A DNA stretch of 64,000 nucleotides from Bathymodiolus brooksi (taxonomy: Eukaryota; Mollusca; Bivalvia; Mytilida; Modiolidae). The translations under genes were made by a program, and so were the position numbers. The stretch covers positions 30,966,494-31,030,493 of the forward strand of contig OY804575.1 of NCBI GenBank assembly GCA_963680875.1, read 5' to 3'. Below the pieces are notes generated by a model. The model was not told the origin of the DNA. It made no database searches and saw only the letters and a list, made by a program, of their open reading frames with translations. This document shows, one piece after another, positions 23,631 to 36,689 of the stretch; position 1 is the first letter of the stretch; every line of letters starts with the position of its first letter.

Positions 23631-24761
23631 CTGTCAACAACAAACATATTGTGAAAGTTCTAATGTGTACCTCTATTGTACCTCTATTATTTATGAGTTA
23701 ATGTTTATGTGTCATGTTTTACTCATTTTCCAGACACTGGTATTATGCATTATGTATTTGGTCATATGCAGGAATTTGACAAAGTATTATTTAATCATCA
23801 GATCAGAATGTTTTAAAATATATATAATCTAGTTGTGAATGTATTGCAAATGTGGTATGATGTCAATTGTAAAGACCAGTTGACGAAAGGGCTATATAAT
23901 GCATGATGTTTATAACAAGAGTTACACGACATGCACCACTAGTGGAGCAGGAACTGCTACCCTTCCAGAGCCCATGAGTTCACCCTCAGTTTTAGTAGGG
24001 TTCGTGTTAGTCAATATTCACTTTTCTGTGTAGTGTTTTGTAGATGATTGTTTGTCCTTTTGACCTGTTTTCTTATGACTATTGTGTTGTCTGTCTTTCT
24101 TCGATTTACGGCTTCTGATTAACCTTTTCGTATCTTCAAACTTTTCTTGTTCGTGTTTTATTTACATAATTTTTTGACATTTCAGAGAATTATTTTGACA
24201 TATAAACATGGCTTTGACCATATTATCAATACATATAGGTAATGATACTGTGCAATATGCAATCAAGGAGTTGATTCTAACTCATTTATATTTCCCTCCA
24301 CAAATGAGACTGTACTAATACAGAGGCCCATAAATTGGCTTCCCTGGGTGTCGTACACACCAGGTGTTGTTCAACAAAAACGATATAATAAAAAAAAAAC
24401 ATCTATGAACGACTTGTATCGTCCATGATGAAAAGTTATTATAAGACTAAAAAATGTTCTGTAGGTAGTCCCAGTCTTTCCAGTATAACTTTCGTAAAAG
24501 ATAGAATAAATTAAATTTAACTTTCGCTTCTACAGGCAAGTAAAAGTATAATACATGTGACGTCATATCAACTCTTGGCATGATGTCAGTGCATTTTTGG
24601 AGTCACTCAACATGACCCCTTTATGTCAACAAACAAGAAGTGAGAAACTCTAGACTGGAATAAATCTGATTTCTAGTTAGCTGGTGTATATTACTATCAC
24701 GTTCAAACATTTGACTTAAAACCATAATGTTAGTGTTGTCGAAACAATGGATGTTTCTTAC

Positions 24762-24841
24762 CAAAAGCTTCCATCTTGTTGAAAATTAAACTTTGTATGA
24801 AAATAAAAGCTGTGAAATACCATTTCATTTCGACTTTTGAT
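24762..24841 (-). CDS. Signal-peptide exon, locus 1
   Basis: A first coding exon. After a strong acceptor (CTTTTCTTTTTGTAG) come 13 bases of 5' UTR, the ATG at 24828-24826, and 22 codons beginning MKWYFTAFIFIQSLIF, followed by a GTAAGA donor in phase 1. The hydrophobic core is a typical secretory signal. The acceptor before the ATG implies a further, untranslated exon upstream, not identified. The matching exon in locus 2 (54514-54593) differs by only a few bases. Confidence 0.75.
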
Positions 24842-24849
24842 CTACAAAA

Positions 24850-26634
24850 AGAAAAGTATTATCACAAATTATTCGAGATATTTTATAGTGTCATGTAACT
24901 AAAATAATCTTCGTATAACAGGATACAAGTATGAGAGTAAAATATTTTCAGTAAACCAACAGATTTTAATATATTATTATTATCATATATATTATTGCAA
25001 TGCACAACATTTGAAGGTGTTTTTACTACATTTGTCAATGATGAATATCAAATAGTATGTACGTGTATTTATCATGATAGAAAATGTTTGATTTATTAAC
25101 TTTTGCACTGTATATGATGAAACTGTCGAGAAATAATCAAATGATGAAATCGTCTATATTTAGTCACAATAGGTGACTTAATACTGAGTTGCAATGATAT
25201 CGATTTGACAAAACTTGATGCAAAAGTCTGCGGCAACCTAACTAACATGTTGTTCAGATGGTTCTTGGAATGGTCTCTTTAAAATATCAAATATCTCCTT
25301 CAACTTAAAACGCATAACAGTATGTCTTCAAATTATCAACAGTGTACTTCTGTAGATTTATAGACTACTGTGCGGGTGATACCCTCGAGAACTAAAATAA
25401 AAGTCCATCAGTAGAGGTATCGATACATTGATAGTAATAAACACGTACACATCTACTTTAGTGTACGCCTTTCTGGAATAACCTTCGCCAGGTACGCTCA
25501 CAGTCGGAAATATGGAGGAGCCAAATAATTCTCCAAAGGACCTAAACATGATAGGTGCCCGGTCGAAATTAAAGTTAGTTTTAATAAGAATTGCATTACT
25601 TGGGAAATTTCAATAATAAATATATCTGATAAATCATGTCTACTGAGCTGATGATACCCTGGGTGACTAAATGTCCACCAACAGAGGCATATACCAAGTG
25701 ATGCACTTTGTAGTAGAAAGCTTCTACATTTATATATCTTATTTAGTACACTGCACGCGTCTCTGGAATAATCTTCATCAAAATATTAGAAACGCAGCAT
25801 TTTGGTCTTTTTCAGTCAACATAGAAAGCATTGAATCAGGTGGGACCATATTGCGTACATAATTGGATATAAATATGGAATCATTTCTTTTTACTATTAT
25901 TATTAATCGTTGTATAACACCATCTCTGATTATATTTCAGCTGTATCGTGGCGTGGAATTAATCGAATAAAATTAAATAATGAAATATGACTTACGACAT
26001 TACGTATAAAAATCTAAAATACGTCTTTTAAAATTGATACATGTCCTAGTTTGAATGCCATATTGAAAACAATGTACATTACCCATACCCGAGGTGAGCA
26101 GTTATACGATTTTTAAGCTTCCCAACTTGTTTGCCTTGTGGAAAATAAGCGTATATAGGGTCGACACATGTAAGTAGCTGTTAACATAAGATTGCATGAA
26201 TATAGTTATGAACACGAACAAGTAAAATAAAGAAAAAAGAGATGAAACAATAAAGAATTTATATTGAGAATAAATATGTAAGCTGAAAGTTAAAAAGGGG
26301 GTGGCACGAGCGCTTGTGGTATGACCTATTAGCTTTGAATTTTTTTCTCCCAAAGATTTTTAAAATTATTTATTTTCAAATCTCTTGACTATGAGCGGAC
26401 CTTATGAATGTGTATTAGATTGAATGTTACGTTTTCTTACTATCACTGGGTCGATATTTCTGCTGGTGGACTATTACTCCCCAAGGGTATCACCGCCAAG
26501 TAGTCAATACTTCGCCACTGATATATCATGCTATATTATATATATTTATCATTGAAATGTTCGGTTACTCCATAATGTAATTATATTAAAACTATGGTTC
26601 TCCGTCAGGCATAGATAACAATAGCTAATTTGAC
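24850..26634. other. Upstream flank of locus 1
   Basis: AT-rich sequence collinear with 54600-55740 of locus 2, holding two minus-oriented relatives of repeat family A (25350-25560, 25640-25790). No gene and no recognisable promoter are seen. Confidence 0.5.
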
Positions 26635-27418
26635 CACAGGGCCTTGTCACTATCCAGGTAAATATACTATCAATGTATAAACATATACAAGGGAGGACAT
26701 CTTTTTTTACCCCCGCTCGCTTCAAGTCGTGTTTGTTTTTTAAATTCCTTCTAATATATTCAAAACCCTGTTTGGTTCAACTCCCAAGACCTTATTCTTT
26801 TCAAAAAATATCATGACCCCCCTTCGACTACCTCTTGTGAAGGCGCAGCGGTCGTTTTTGTCAGGAATTCGCCTGAGTAGAGAACAACATGGACCCAAAG
26901 TGAAAGTAACAGCGCCACCTATAAAAAAAACGGAAGTTCAGAACTCTCGGGGTTTTACCATTCGATATTTGGTTTTCTCGTAGTTATCGTGTTTCTAAGT
27001 ATAAGATATCGCGGGAAATAACAGACGAAATAATAAATTAAAGAAAATGGACAGCAATCAAGAAAAAGCCAACGGTATTTTCCTTACCTCAAAGCTAAAA
27101 CCCCGAGAGTTCCGAACTTCCGGGTTTTTTTTAGGTGGCGCTGTTACTTTCACTTTGGGTCCATGTTGTTCTCTACTCGGGCGAATTCCTGACAAAAACG
27201 ACCGCTGCGCCTTCACAAGAGGTAGTCGAGGGGGGGTCATGATATTTTTTGAAAAGAAAAAGGTCTTGGGAGTTGAACCAAACAGGGTTTTGAATATATT
27301 AGAAGGAATTTAAAAAATAAACACGACTTGAAGCGAGCGGGGGTAAAAAAAGATGTCCTCCCTTGTATATGTTTATACATTGATAGTATATTTACCTGGA
27401 TAGTGACAAGGCCCTGTG
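26635..27418. mobile_element. 784-bp long-arm foldback transposon
   Basis: Arms of 322-323 bp (26635-26956 and 27096-27418) are nearly identical inverted repeats, beginning CACAGGGCCTTGTCACTATC, around a spacer of about 140 bp. A 7-bp direct repeat ATTTGAC flanks it exactly (left, immediately before 26635; right, 27419-27425). Other copies of the host repeat (44890, 14770) read through the insertion point, confirming the boundaries. Open frames in the arms are by-products of the inverted repeat. The superfamily is not assigned; long arms recall Mutator-like or foldback elements. Confidence 0.9.
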
Positions 27419-27439
27419 ATTTGACTACGCTGTTTAGAC

Positions 27440-27790
27440 CCTTTGGTTTCCTTGCTCCTAAAACCTTTTAAGTTATTTGACTTTGCAATATTTTGACTTT
27501 GACCGTACACGTACATGATGAACGTTATTCCAGAAACGCGTCTTGTGCTCTATATTAGATATCTACGTTTTTATTTCTTACAAAATCAGACAACACGAAT
27601 AGAAATGTCGAATTTATCATAGTTTTTTATTAGGTAGAAATCGTACCTAATATTTGAGTTATTTGACTAAGCAATATTTTGACTTTGAGTGTACACGTAC
27701 ATGATGGATGTTATTCCAGAAACACGTCTTGTGCTCTATATTAGATATCTACGTTTTTATTTTTACAAAATAACACAACACGAATAGAAA
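27440..27790 (+). repeat. Tandem pair of family A 3' segments
   Basis: Two copies of about 185 bp, each with CAATATTTTGACTTTGA, TTATTCCAGAAACRCGTCTT and TTAGATATCTACGTTTTTAT, lie head to tail right after the foldback element. Confidence 0.75.
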
Positions 27791-27839
27791 AGACAAACTG
27801 ATAATAGTTTTTTTTTATGTAGAAATCGTACCTGACATC

Positions 27840-28685
27840 ATATACTGCTTACTAACATCACACAATTAACGTGTAATATGGCAACATGAATTTACAAGAA
27901 AACGAAAACTTGAAGCAATATAAGTAGGAATTCTGAATACACCATATGACTGAGAAAAAAGTAATCCTTGACTATCCATTAAAGTTATGTTGATTCCTCC
28001 TGTATATGACATGAGCATTACCATATTTATCTACATGTCATTTTGTCATCCATTGGTATCTTTTTTCTTTGTTTTTTTCTTTTTTTCCTTCTTTTAGTCA
28101 AGAAGTCCTACCTTAGTTTTGGATTTTGATGTAAACCAATATATAAGAATATTCATACTATGTATAAAACAATGAAAGGGTTATGTCCGAGTAAGCCCAA
28201 TTAAGTGTAATGTTCCAGTTCTACCATAATTTACTATATTTAGCATGTATATATATATATATTTGTGAAGCAGTGATACAATAGTTTAGTTACTTTTTCT
28301 ATGACTTACCTGTTTGCTGTCAATATATCTAAATTTCCCACAAATAAATAGCACTAACTACAACTTGTATTTAAAATAATTTATAGAAAAAAATACAAAA
28401 GTCTTCCCTATTTGAAGTACAAGACCATATACAGTGACTAATGATAAAAGTGGGGAAGCAGGAAACATAATTCAAATAGGATGATATTCTTTAAGAGGAC
28501 AGATTAGACTGTAATTATTCATTTAACTTCCCGAGGCAAGGGTCAAGTATCGTCAAAGTGTCTGCAGGATCCTTGCAATGAAACATTTGACTACTTTGAT
28601 GTCAATTATATTTAACATTTGTACTGGAATTATAACTTGCAACCATGGATAACGAGTTATGTACCGGTGAATGTGTTATCAAGCG
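27840..28685. other. No gene seen
   Basis: AT-rich sequence with a short TATATA tract (28250) and a pyrimidine-rich run (28060-28095). I see no exon or repeat family here. Confidence 0.4.
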
Positions 28686-28689
28686 TGCT

Positions 28690-28800
28690 CTATAATACGA
28701 AAGCCCAGAAGGATCATTCGAGATTCAAGATTCGAAATTCGAGATTCAATATATGAAACTCGAAATTCGAGATTCAAAATTCAATATCTAAAACAACCAA
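28690..28800 (+). repeat. GATTC/GAAATTC-rich repeat, left copy
   Basis: Starts near CCCAGAAGGATCATTCGAG and continues as a run of alternating ATTCGAGATTCAA-type words. It is matched in inverted orientation by 33427-33530, with flanking similarity on the outer side too. Confidence 0.7.
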
Positions 28801-29189
28801 TCAAGAGAAAGCTTTTAGATTAAGAATTGTTTATGGCCAATAAAATGTAGTTTAACATAATTTCATACAGAACAAACTAGAAGAAAAAAAAACAAAAAAA
28901 AAACCTTTTTAATTATATGAAATAAGTTAATTCATAAATTTAAATAAAAGAACAAACAAACTAAATTTAATAATAAATAATTGAAAACAACGGGTTAGTT
29001 TGTTTGTTTATAAACTGCACTAGTTCATGGCAGCCGAGATTGCTTGTATGTATGAATTGGAACATTACTGATATTAATTAGAATAGGTTTATTAAACCCA
29101 TCAATTCACAACTCATTAATAGTGGATTGAAGTGAAATTTGCACAACATATGATATGTGCAATGTATATGCATTATGCTTTTTTAAATG

Positions 29190-29820
29190 CTTATTTATGT
29201 TGGGGTTCCAAAGGAGTGATAGGAGAAATTAACGCTCTGTAATCCGCATCTACTAATGCATTTACCCCAAAATTGTATCATGTCAATTGTGTGAAAGATA
29301 TTTTTCTATTATATATTATCTATTGCATTGAGAGTCTGTATGATAGGGCATCCTAGTTATTCAAATAACATTATTATAGGGTTGCGTCCTGCAATCCACA
29401 TATCCTCTATAAGGAATAAATGGATTGTTATGCAATCACAATTCATTTAAAAACCAGTGATTATTATTTCCAAAAAGGTTTTCGTTCCATCGAGGTCATG
29501 TGGATTCCTAATTATAAAATCGAGAATTGTGTCCACCGGCAATGAACATGTCTCTTTCATTTAATGTCGCGCAAATGTCAGGGAAACGATCCCTAAGTCT
29601 GCATACTACTTGACTTTATCGTGAATTGAGGCAATCCTTGGTAAAATCATAGTTAAGGGAATACTTTGAGCAAACAGGTCCTCATCGAATAGCATGTGGA
29701 CATCGTATATGGTGTACCGAAAAATACCCATCTTGAGATAAATACACCGACCTTTGGTTCGGAAAATGTTATTGTCTCTAGACGTGTGTTTTTCGCAAAT
29801 ATCCGTCACAAACATGAAAT
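29190..29820 (-). pseudogene. Unrecognised decayed coding relic
   Basis: The minus strand is open for about 69 codons from an ATG at 29815 (FRYTIYDVHMLFDED in the middle). After a shift of frame the reading stays protein-like for another 30-40 codons, then meets stops. A separate frame at 29200-29270 reads ALVDADYRALI, which weakly recalls motif 3 of dUTPases. The amino-acid composition is protein-like, unlike the AT-rich surroundings. I do not recognise the family with confidence; a mobile element or viral relic is possible. Confidence 0.25.
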
Positions 29821-30299
29821 ATCAGTTGAAAGCATTTTTTGTTATCAACATAAGAAAAAATAAATATAGTTTTTGTCTGTAATGCCTAAATCATTGCACA
29901 AACTAAAAAATTAAAGAATATACAAATTCAACGCGAAACAGAATTAATATCGTCCAAAGCGGAAAACATTTTGCAGAGAGACAATTTTATATCGTCATTA
30001 AATCATGTGGATTTTAAAAACGTGATCCTATCAATTATTTGAAAATTACTGATATAAACTACATCATATTGTTAAAATCGGACATCGATTAACTTCAGAA
30101 TAATATTTTGAAAAAATGTAGTTTTAGGTGAAATATTCTGAGGAAATTGGAACCGTGCGTATATTGTTGTCCACTCTCTGTAGGACGGTAGTGTGTGTTT
30201 AATTGTATTGTCCATATTCAATAGTAACAAAACCCGTAATCAAAAGCATATGATTGATAACTCAATAAACACATGCAAATTTCTCAGTCCCAATATTGG

Positions 30300-30560
30300 G
30301 GTCGTCGTGACCATGATCGTATGATAGTTGGATTTAAAACTACCTATGCAGATAGTGCCTATCACCACTAAAGTTGTGAGTTGAAACCCCGTCCATGGCG
30401 AGGTGTACTGGATACCACATAATGTGATAAATTTTGATAGCGACTTGCGACAGGTCAGTGGTTTTCTCCAATTACTCCGGTTTCCTCCACCAATAAAATT
30501 GACCGCCACGATATAACTGAAATTTGTTTAAAGTGGCGTTAAACCAAACCTAAGCCAAGC
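30300..30560 (+). mobile_element. tRNA-derived SINE with conserved body, copy 1
   Basis: A tRNA-like head with a degenerate B box (GAGTTGAAAC near 30378) is followed by a body containing ACCTGTCGCAAGTC-type sequence, TTTTCTCC, CCGGTTTCCTCCACC and ACCGCCACGATATAAC. The same body appears in inverted orientation at 36120-36345 and 38595-38835. Confidence 0.75.
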
Positions 30561-30599
30561 CTAGTTACAACATTAAACATTGTTTTAGAAGAAAGACGA

Positions 30600-33420
30600 A
30601 TTTCGTAGGTATGCAAATAAATATATAATATATTGCAGATATACTGATTGATATGATCGATTGGTCATTATCACCATTAATCGTTTCCCCAATACAATCT
30701 TCGTCCATATGATAGAACTGCCATAGGGGATCATGTTCCCTCCTGTTAGGGAGTTGTAGTTAGGTGAAGAACAAAACGCGCGTTACCCCCTCCTCATAAA
30801 ACCAAATTATATACGAAAGTCGATTTACTTCTGCAAAGTACATAATTAATAGGAACTGAAGATTATATGACTTTGTCGTTAGGATAGTGGCAATCAAATG
30901 GCCTTCAGATATGTTTGTATGTTTGAAACGATTCATTCGAATGAATGTGCACCTCTAAGCAGTAGTCATCTTTGTTAAAAGGAAAAAAAAAAGAAGAGTT
31001 GCTTAGAATATACAAATTGTTTGATAATAATTATTGATATGATGACTCGAGATTCTTTTAATTTAACTGTTTGTTATGTTTAGTTACTTGCAAATGCTTC
31101 CTGCAACAGTTTGGAGAAAATTCTACGTTTCAATGAAGATTTCTTTAAAAAATCACTTTTCAATTCAATGAACCTTTTAAGTGCATTTGTTTGAATGATG
31201 TACCCTCTTAATAACTTAATAACTATAGATGATATGGCTCTCCTATTAATTCCTAGATACACGTGTTGTCGTGTATTAAATTGTTTTACTTTCTTTGTGT
31301 TTACATCTTTCGTTTTTATGAAGATACTTCAAGATTCAACTACAAGAATAATAAACTATGTACCTACTACGATATTTATTACATTTCACAAATTAACTAC
31401 TCAGCTAAGACATGTGCTTTTATGAAGATGATACGAGAAAGGACATACTCTCACGTTATCCGTGGATCTCTCTCCTGTCCGGGGTCAGTATTTTATCTTA
31501 TGGGTCGGTTCCATATTTTATGTACTGATTCTGGGTCCGGATTTTTTATAGTGATTCTGGGTGTTGACTTTATGTACTTGGGCCGCGTAGCAATCTGGAT
31601 TTTATTAATACATGTAATCTTAAATGCTAGTTTTATACACATTTAATTTCATCCATTGTGTAATTGAATGTCTCTAATGTTGTTGATTATGGCAGCAAAT
31701 ATGCAAATTGGGCTGATTTCGACAAAAAATAAGTCGGAATTCCTCCTCTGAAGCCATTGCATTAATTATATATATATTAATGTAGGAAATGTGGGAAAAT
31801 ATGCAAAAACTTTCTTCTCTGAAAATTATATTAATTACATATGTATATATTTAATCAATAAAATGCATTAAATATATATTAAACATTTTATTTCTATAAA
31901 TGAAAATTTTCTAGACATAGTCTTAGATAAGGACATTATGTCAAAAGCAACGTATCTGTTTACATGATATTTTAGATAATAGAAAATAAGGTACATGTAA
32001 CTTAAAGTCGGTTATCGTACGGGTCGATTTAATCTTTCTTTTATTCAGATTCTTTTTTACGTAATCACGTGACTTGAATTATGTACTTCATTTTTCAAAG
32101 AATTGTCAGCAGCAAGGTACACACACAAATATTCTCACAAAACATGGTCAATAACCCGATTTTTATTTTAAATATATTCGCATTTTTACGTCAGCAAAAC
32201 TTTTATATATCTTTATCTTTAATTTATTGAACAATTTGTGTTCGAATCGAGGTATTTTTACGAATTTTCTGTTTGTCTTATCACATGCTTGTTTGTTTTA
32301 TTTTAGTCTCCATACGAATTTGTAACGAAGGTTTGTTTTAATATTAATCACGATGTTTACATAGACTTACAAGGTGAATGTCGTTCGATGTCAAATGTAT
32401 TTGGATAACATTGTTCGGACTGTTGATTGATTGCATCAGTAATGTCGGTTCGGTGATAGAATATTCGATCTAGTAAAAAAGGGAAGACTACATCTCGTTT
32501 AGTACATAATTCAACTTTCACTTAGGCTAGTCAACATGTATTCAATAGTTAAATACACAGGTCACAGCCTTTCAGCTAGCTGCATTTGTAATAAAGTATG
32601 GCATATAGTTGTTGGATTAGTGCTATTATGAAGGCATATTGACGTCACAATTCACACTGCAAAAGCATGTATAGTACGAATTTATATAACGTACAAAAAT
32701 GTCAAAATATGTTGATGAAACAGACATACAATAAATAAACCAGACTAGTCAGTGAACATATTCTATGATATATAATATATTGTCATTAAAGCTCGTTGCT
32801 AATCTTTTAGCTTTTGTTTTAAGTATGATGATAACAATGATGGAATAAAATTCTGTTTTTACATTCCATGAGATGTCAGATGATTGTGAAGATATTTAGA
32901 ATGACGGATGATTTCTAAGCTTATGTCAAATGATAGATAATAAAAATAAAACCATGAAAGCACATGACATCTTCTCTTATACCTTATCCATGTTTTTCTG
33001 ACATAATCCTGCTTGTATTCTTGCGATAAAAAATATACATTGTAATCATTTAATGTTAAAAATGAACTGATGTTAAATCTTATTTGATCCACACAATTAA
33101 AATTATAAATTTTGGCAAAATAATATGGGGCATCCCTTTGGCTCCTCTTTTACTTCCGATCTCTCAGCGTGTGATGACAGCTTATAACCATACATTTGGA
33201 AAATATGAAATGTTTGCTACAGCTTGGACGGAATGCATACTTATATATAACAATATGTTTTCCCTAGTTCATCGAGAGTGCAATTATTTTCAATAATGAA
33301 AGAATGTTCTTGTTATCTTGACCAAATTGTCTGTCATTTTCATTGAATGCTTTAATGAGGTGTGCAGTAATTTGCTAAACGACATTTAATTGCCCAGAAA
33401 GAACACCAGTTTGTTATCTT
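30600..33420. other. Gene-free AT-rich stretch
   Basis: Open frames up to 127 codons (31263-31646) occur but are low in complexity, lack family features and have no splice or homology support. Short repeats of GGGTCGGTTCCATATTTTAT type lie at 31500-31560. I see nothing else. Confidence 0.4.
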
Positions 33421-33426
33421 TACACT

Positions 33427-33530
33427 CATTGGTTAATCGGAATATTGAATTTCGAATCTCGAATTTCAGATATTGAATCTCGAATTTCGAATTTCGAATG
33501 ATCCTTCTGGGATTTCGCACTATGATATTT
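33427..33530 (-). repeat. GATTC/GAAATTC-rich repeat, right copy
   Basis: Inverted partner of 28690-28800: read on the minus strand it begins AAATCCCAGAAGGATCATTC and continues in the same words, ending beside TTAACCAATG. It ends about 70 bp before the 47-bp minisatellite. Confidence 0.7.
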
Positions 33531-33597
33531 AAGGCAACACATATGTTGTACGCTTACATTTTCTGAAAATGTATCAAGATGAATATTACAAGTAATA

Positions 33598-34415
33598 AAG
33601 GGAAAAACAAGAGATACTACACTGTCGGAACTGTTCCAAAATCTAACAAAAAAACAAAATGATTCACCCTGTGGTAACAATTCTAAAATCTAACAGAAAA
33701 ACAAGAGATACCACACTGTCGGAACAGTTCCAAAATCTAACAGAAAAACAAGAGATACCACACTGTCGGGACAGTTTCATAATCTAACAGAAAAACAAGA
33801 TATACCTCATTGTCGGAACAGTTCTAAAATCTAACAGAAAGACAAGAGATACCACACTATCGAAACAGTTCCAAAATCTAACAGTAACACAAGAGATACA
33901 ACACTGTCGGAAGAGTTCCGAAATCTAATAGAAAAAACAACAGATACAACACTGTCGGGACAGTTCCACAATCTAACAGAAAAACAAGAGATACCACAGT
34001 GTTGGAACAGTTCTATAAAATCTAACAGTAAAACAAGAGATGCAACACTGTCGAAACAGCTCTAAAATCTTACAGAAAAACAAGAGATATCACACTGTCG
34101 GAAAGTTCTAAAATCTAACAAACAAACAAGAGAAACCACACCGTCGGAACAGTTCTAAAATCTAACAGACAGACAAGAGATACCACACTGTCGGAAAAGT
34201 TCTAAAATCTAACAAAAACACAAGAGATACCACACTGTCGGAACAGTTACAAAATCTAACAGAAAAACAAGAGATACCACACTGTCGGAACAGTTACAAA
34301 ATCTAACAGAAAAACAAGAGATACCACACTGTCGGAACAGTTCCAAAATCTAACAGAAAAACAAGAGATACCACACTGTCGGACGAGTTCTAAAATCTAA
34401 CAGTAAAACAAGATG
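33598..34415. repeat. 47-bp minisatellite, array 1
   Basis: About 17 head-to-tail copies of a 47-bp unit containing GAGATACCACACTGTCGGAA and AAATCTAACAGAAAAACAA. Copies differ by single substitutions and small indels; the last units are the most alike. A second array lies at 60505-60875, and single copies of the core occur at 1980-2010 and 42308-42340. Confidence 0.95.
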
Positions 34416-34429
34416 AAATATCGCACCAG

Positions 34430-35660
34430 AACAAAAAATATCAAGTCAAAATATTCAACACAATAAATATAAAAGTAAGGTCAAATAAATAACTAAATTG
34501 ATTCAAATTAATAAATTATTTCATTATTTTTATAAAGTCACAATTAATCACTTTGTTATAAGTTGTCTGAGCTCAATACACTGTTGTTGATATCATCATC
34601 TGTCGAGTTGACCTTGATATGCATAATTACAAAAAATCAATACACAACTAATACACAATGGTACACGTCGGTATGTAACAAGTAGATCGTTACAAATAAC
34701 CATATTTCACAACGAATAAATGAATATTTTCCTCATGTTGTCGGTGTATAAATCATCCACCAAATCAACTATCGATTCTGGCAGCTGCAAATTATGAACT
34801 ATATACAATGCTCATTACCAGTATGCCTCTAACTATTTAAAATTCACTTCATTTGGGCAACGATGCATAAATTACAAGAGATCACCATTCCATCTTGACG
34901 AAACTAGTAAAGACTGCTTTCCAAATTACGACTAAACAGGAAGGTTCCTTTTCTCCGGCAATATTAATTGTAGAAAAAACATCATGCTTGGGTGGCACAA
35001 ATATTACAATATATCATCTCGTTGGAGACTCCATTTGTCACAGATGGATTGACCATATAATCATTTAAATATGGAATTGAGTGCTGTGATAGTACCACTA
35101 TCCAAACCAACAGGTTAAGTCATCAACACAGACAAGATTCAACTGTAAATATATCTAATACACAACTATACACATTTATAACAACATTCGGAAAAATACA
35201 AATTCATTCAAAAATGGGAAACATTACGACAGGAATATAAAAACACTAAATATGACCATGACAGATTCTATGATTAACAGACTTACTGTATTAAACTGAT
35301 GAACTGAATTTAATATAATACATTTTTAAATAATTAAATTAAAACACTAAATCTAAATGAATCGTTTATAACTGTATAACAAAAACTTAAATACCTGTAA
35401 ATATATTGCGTTCGCTGTTAGGCGTCTGCCTTTTCCGAGGACCTGGCGACCGTTTCACTAAAGTGATCGTAAATCGTAAGTCTTAGATCACTCTTAAGAT
35501 TTCCTTACGTGCACGTATACGTGCGTTTCACTAAACTAGTCCTAAGCTTAAGAGTTACGACTTACGACTTGCGACAAGTAACATCTCCTATAATGGAGGT
35601 AAAAAGATATTATATTGTATCATATATTTTATATATATATAATAAACCCAACAGCTCAAA
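34430..35660. other. No gene seen
   Basis: AT-rich. At 35430-35580 short direct and inverted motifs recur (GTTTCACTAAA twice; TAAATCGTAAGTC against GACTTACGACTTGCG), followed by a TATATA tract near 35630; no known family is recognised. Confidence 0.35.
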
Positions 35661-35669
35661 ACCTGATTA

Positions 35670-35760
35670 GGAGCCCGGGTGGCTCAATGAGTTAGGTCGT
35701 TGGATCTAGCAATCCCGGCGCGCAAATCTACCTGGGTTTGTTCGATAAGTTTTCGTGTCA
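35670..35760 (+). mobile_element. Truncated tRNA-derived SINE
   Basis: Carries GGTGGCTCAATGAGTTAGGT, the same A-box region as the SINE at 5000-5265, but the B box is degenerate and the body is missing. Confidence 0.6.
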
Positions 35761-36119
35761 ATCATGCCATTTTAAAGTGTTAGCATAGTTGTCAGTCACA
35801 GTCATACGTCATGATGAATATGATGGAACAATGAATGCATAAATGAATGAATGAAACCAGTAACATCTATACTTTTTAATAAAATAACTATTACGGTGAC
35901 ATATATATTCTATACAATATATAATTTGAAATACTGAGATAGAATGCTGTATATATATAATCGACACACACTTAAGCACATATATAATATCAGCCTTAGG
36001 TTTCACCTTACGTGACAAGATATCACCTCGGTTAGCACAAAACTAAATATCAACTATACAATCTTGGTTTAATATCGTTTTGTTGAATTTGTAAAGGGGA
36101 AGTTAGGGATAGAATTATG

Positions 36120-36345
36120 GGTTTTTATGACATTATCAGCAATATTTCAGTTTGATCGTGGAGGTCAGTTTTATTGATGGAGGAAACAGGAGTACCCTGC
36201 GAAAACCACCGAGCTGCTGCAAGTCACAATGTCATATCGGTTACATCTCACCATTCACCGGATTTGAACTCGCAACTTTTGGGGTGATCGGCACTAATTG
36301 CTTAGTTATTTGTACCCTCAATTACCATACGACCACGATCATGAA
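36120..36345 (-). mobile_element. tRNA-derived SINE with conserved body, copy 2
   Basis: Read on the minus strand it has a good B box (GAGTTCAAATCC at 36271-36260) followed by the body shared with 30300-30560 and 38595-38835, ending near CTGACCTCCACGATC. Confidence 0.75.
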
Positions 36346-36534
36346 CGTGTAAACGTATAAATCGTCTAGATCCTGAAATGATACAAGGTTTTATTAAATG
36401 ATTTAGGAAAAGATCGGACTTAAAATCGTAACGTTGTTTTACTATGTACTACCACATCTTCTCAATAATAGTACAACGCAAATTCATTGATGGCAGGTAA
36501 TAATAAGCTTATAAAAGTTTAAACTGTAAAATAC

Positions 36535-36675
36535 CTTGCTCGCACTTTGAACCCAAATAACCTGGTTTACACTCGTCTTTAATCTTACAATAACCTTCCA
36601 CAGGGTCACATGTCTCAGACAAACAGTTGTAACAGAGGTTGTGACAGTTCATGTCATATGTTCCTTTCCCATAAG
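36535..36675 (-). CDS. EGF-like exon (type E), third cluster
   Basis: A 141-bp open exon, phase 1-1, acceptor TTCTTCAG, donor GTATTT. It encodes AYGKGTYDMNCHNLC, CLSETCDPVEGYC and ends CKPGYLGSKCEQ, an EGF-like unit with eight cysteines and the PGYLG.KC turn. It has no close paralog in the window. Neighbouring EGF exons upstream (38955, 39373) are broken, so whether it belongs to an expressed gene is open. Confidence 0.68.
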
Positions 36676-36689
36676 CTGAAGAAAATGAA

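Noticed and set aside
25640..25700. CTGATGATACC motif as a possible hammerhead core (also at 55470)
   Set aside because: It is the family A repeat in minus orientation; no GAAA box or helix follows.
27047..27313. An 88-codon open frame in the right arm of the foldback element
   Set aside because: The arm is non-coding inverted-repeat sequence; the left arm does not preserve the frame.
31263..31646. The 127-codon open frame at 31.3-31.6 kb
   Set aside because: AT-driven composition, internal simple repeats, no recognisable domain or splice context.
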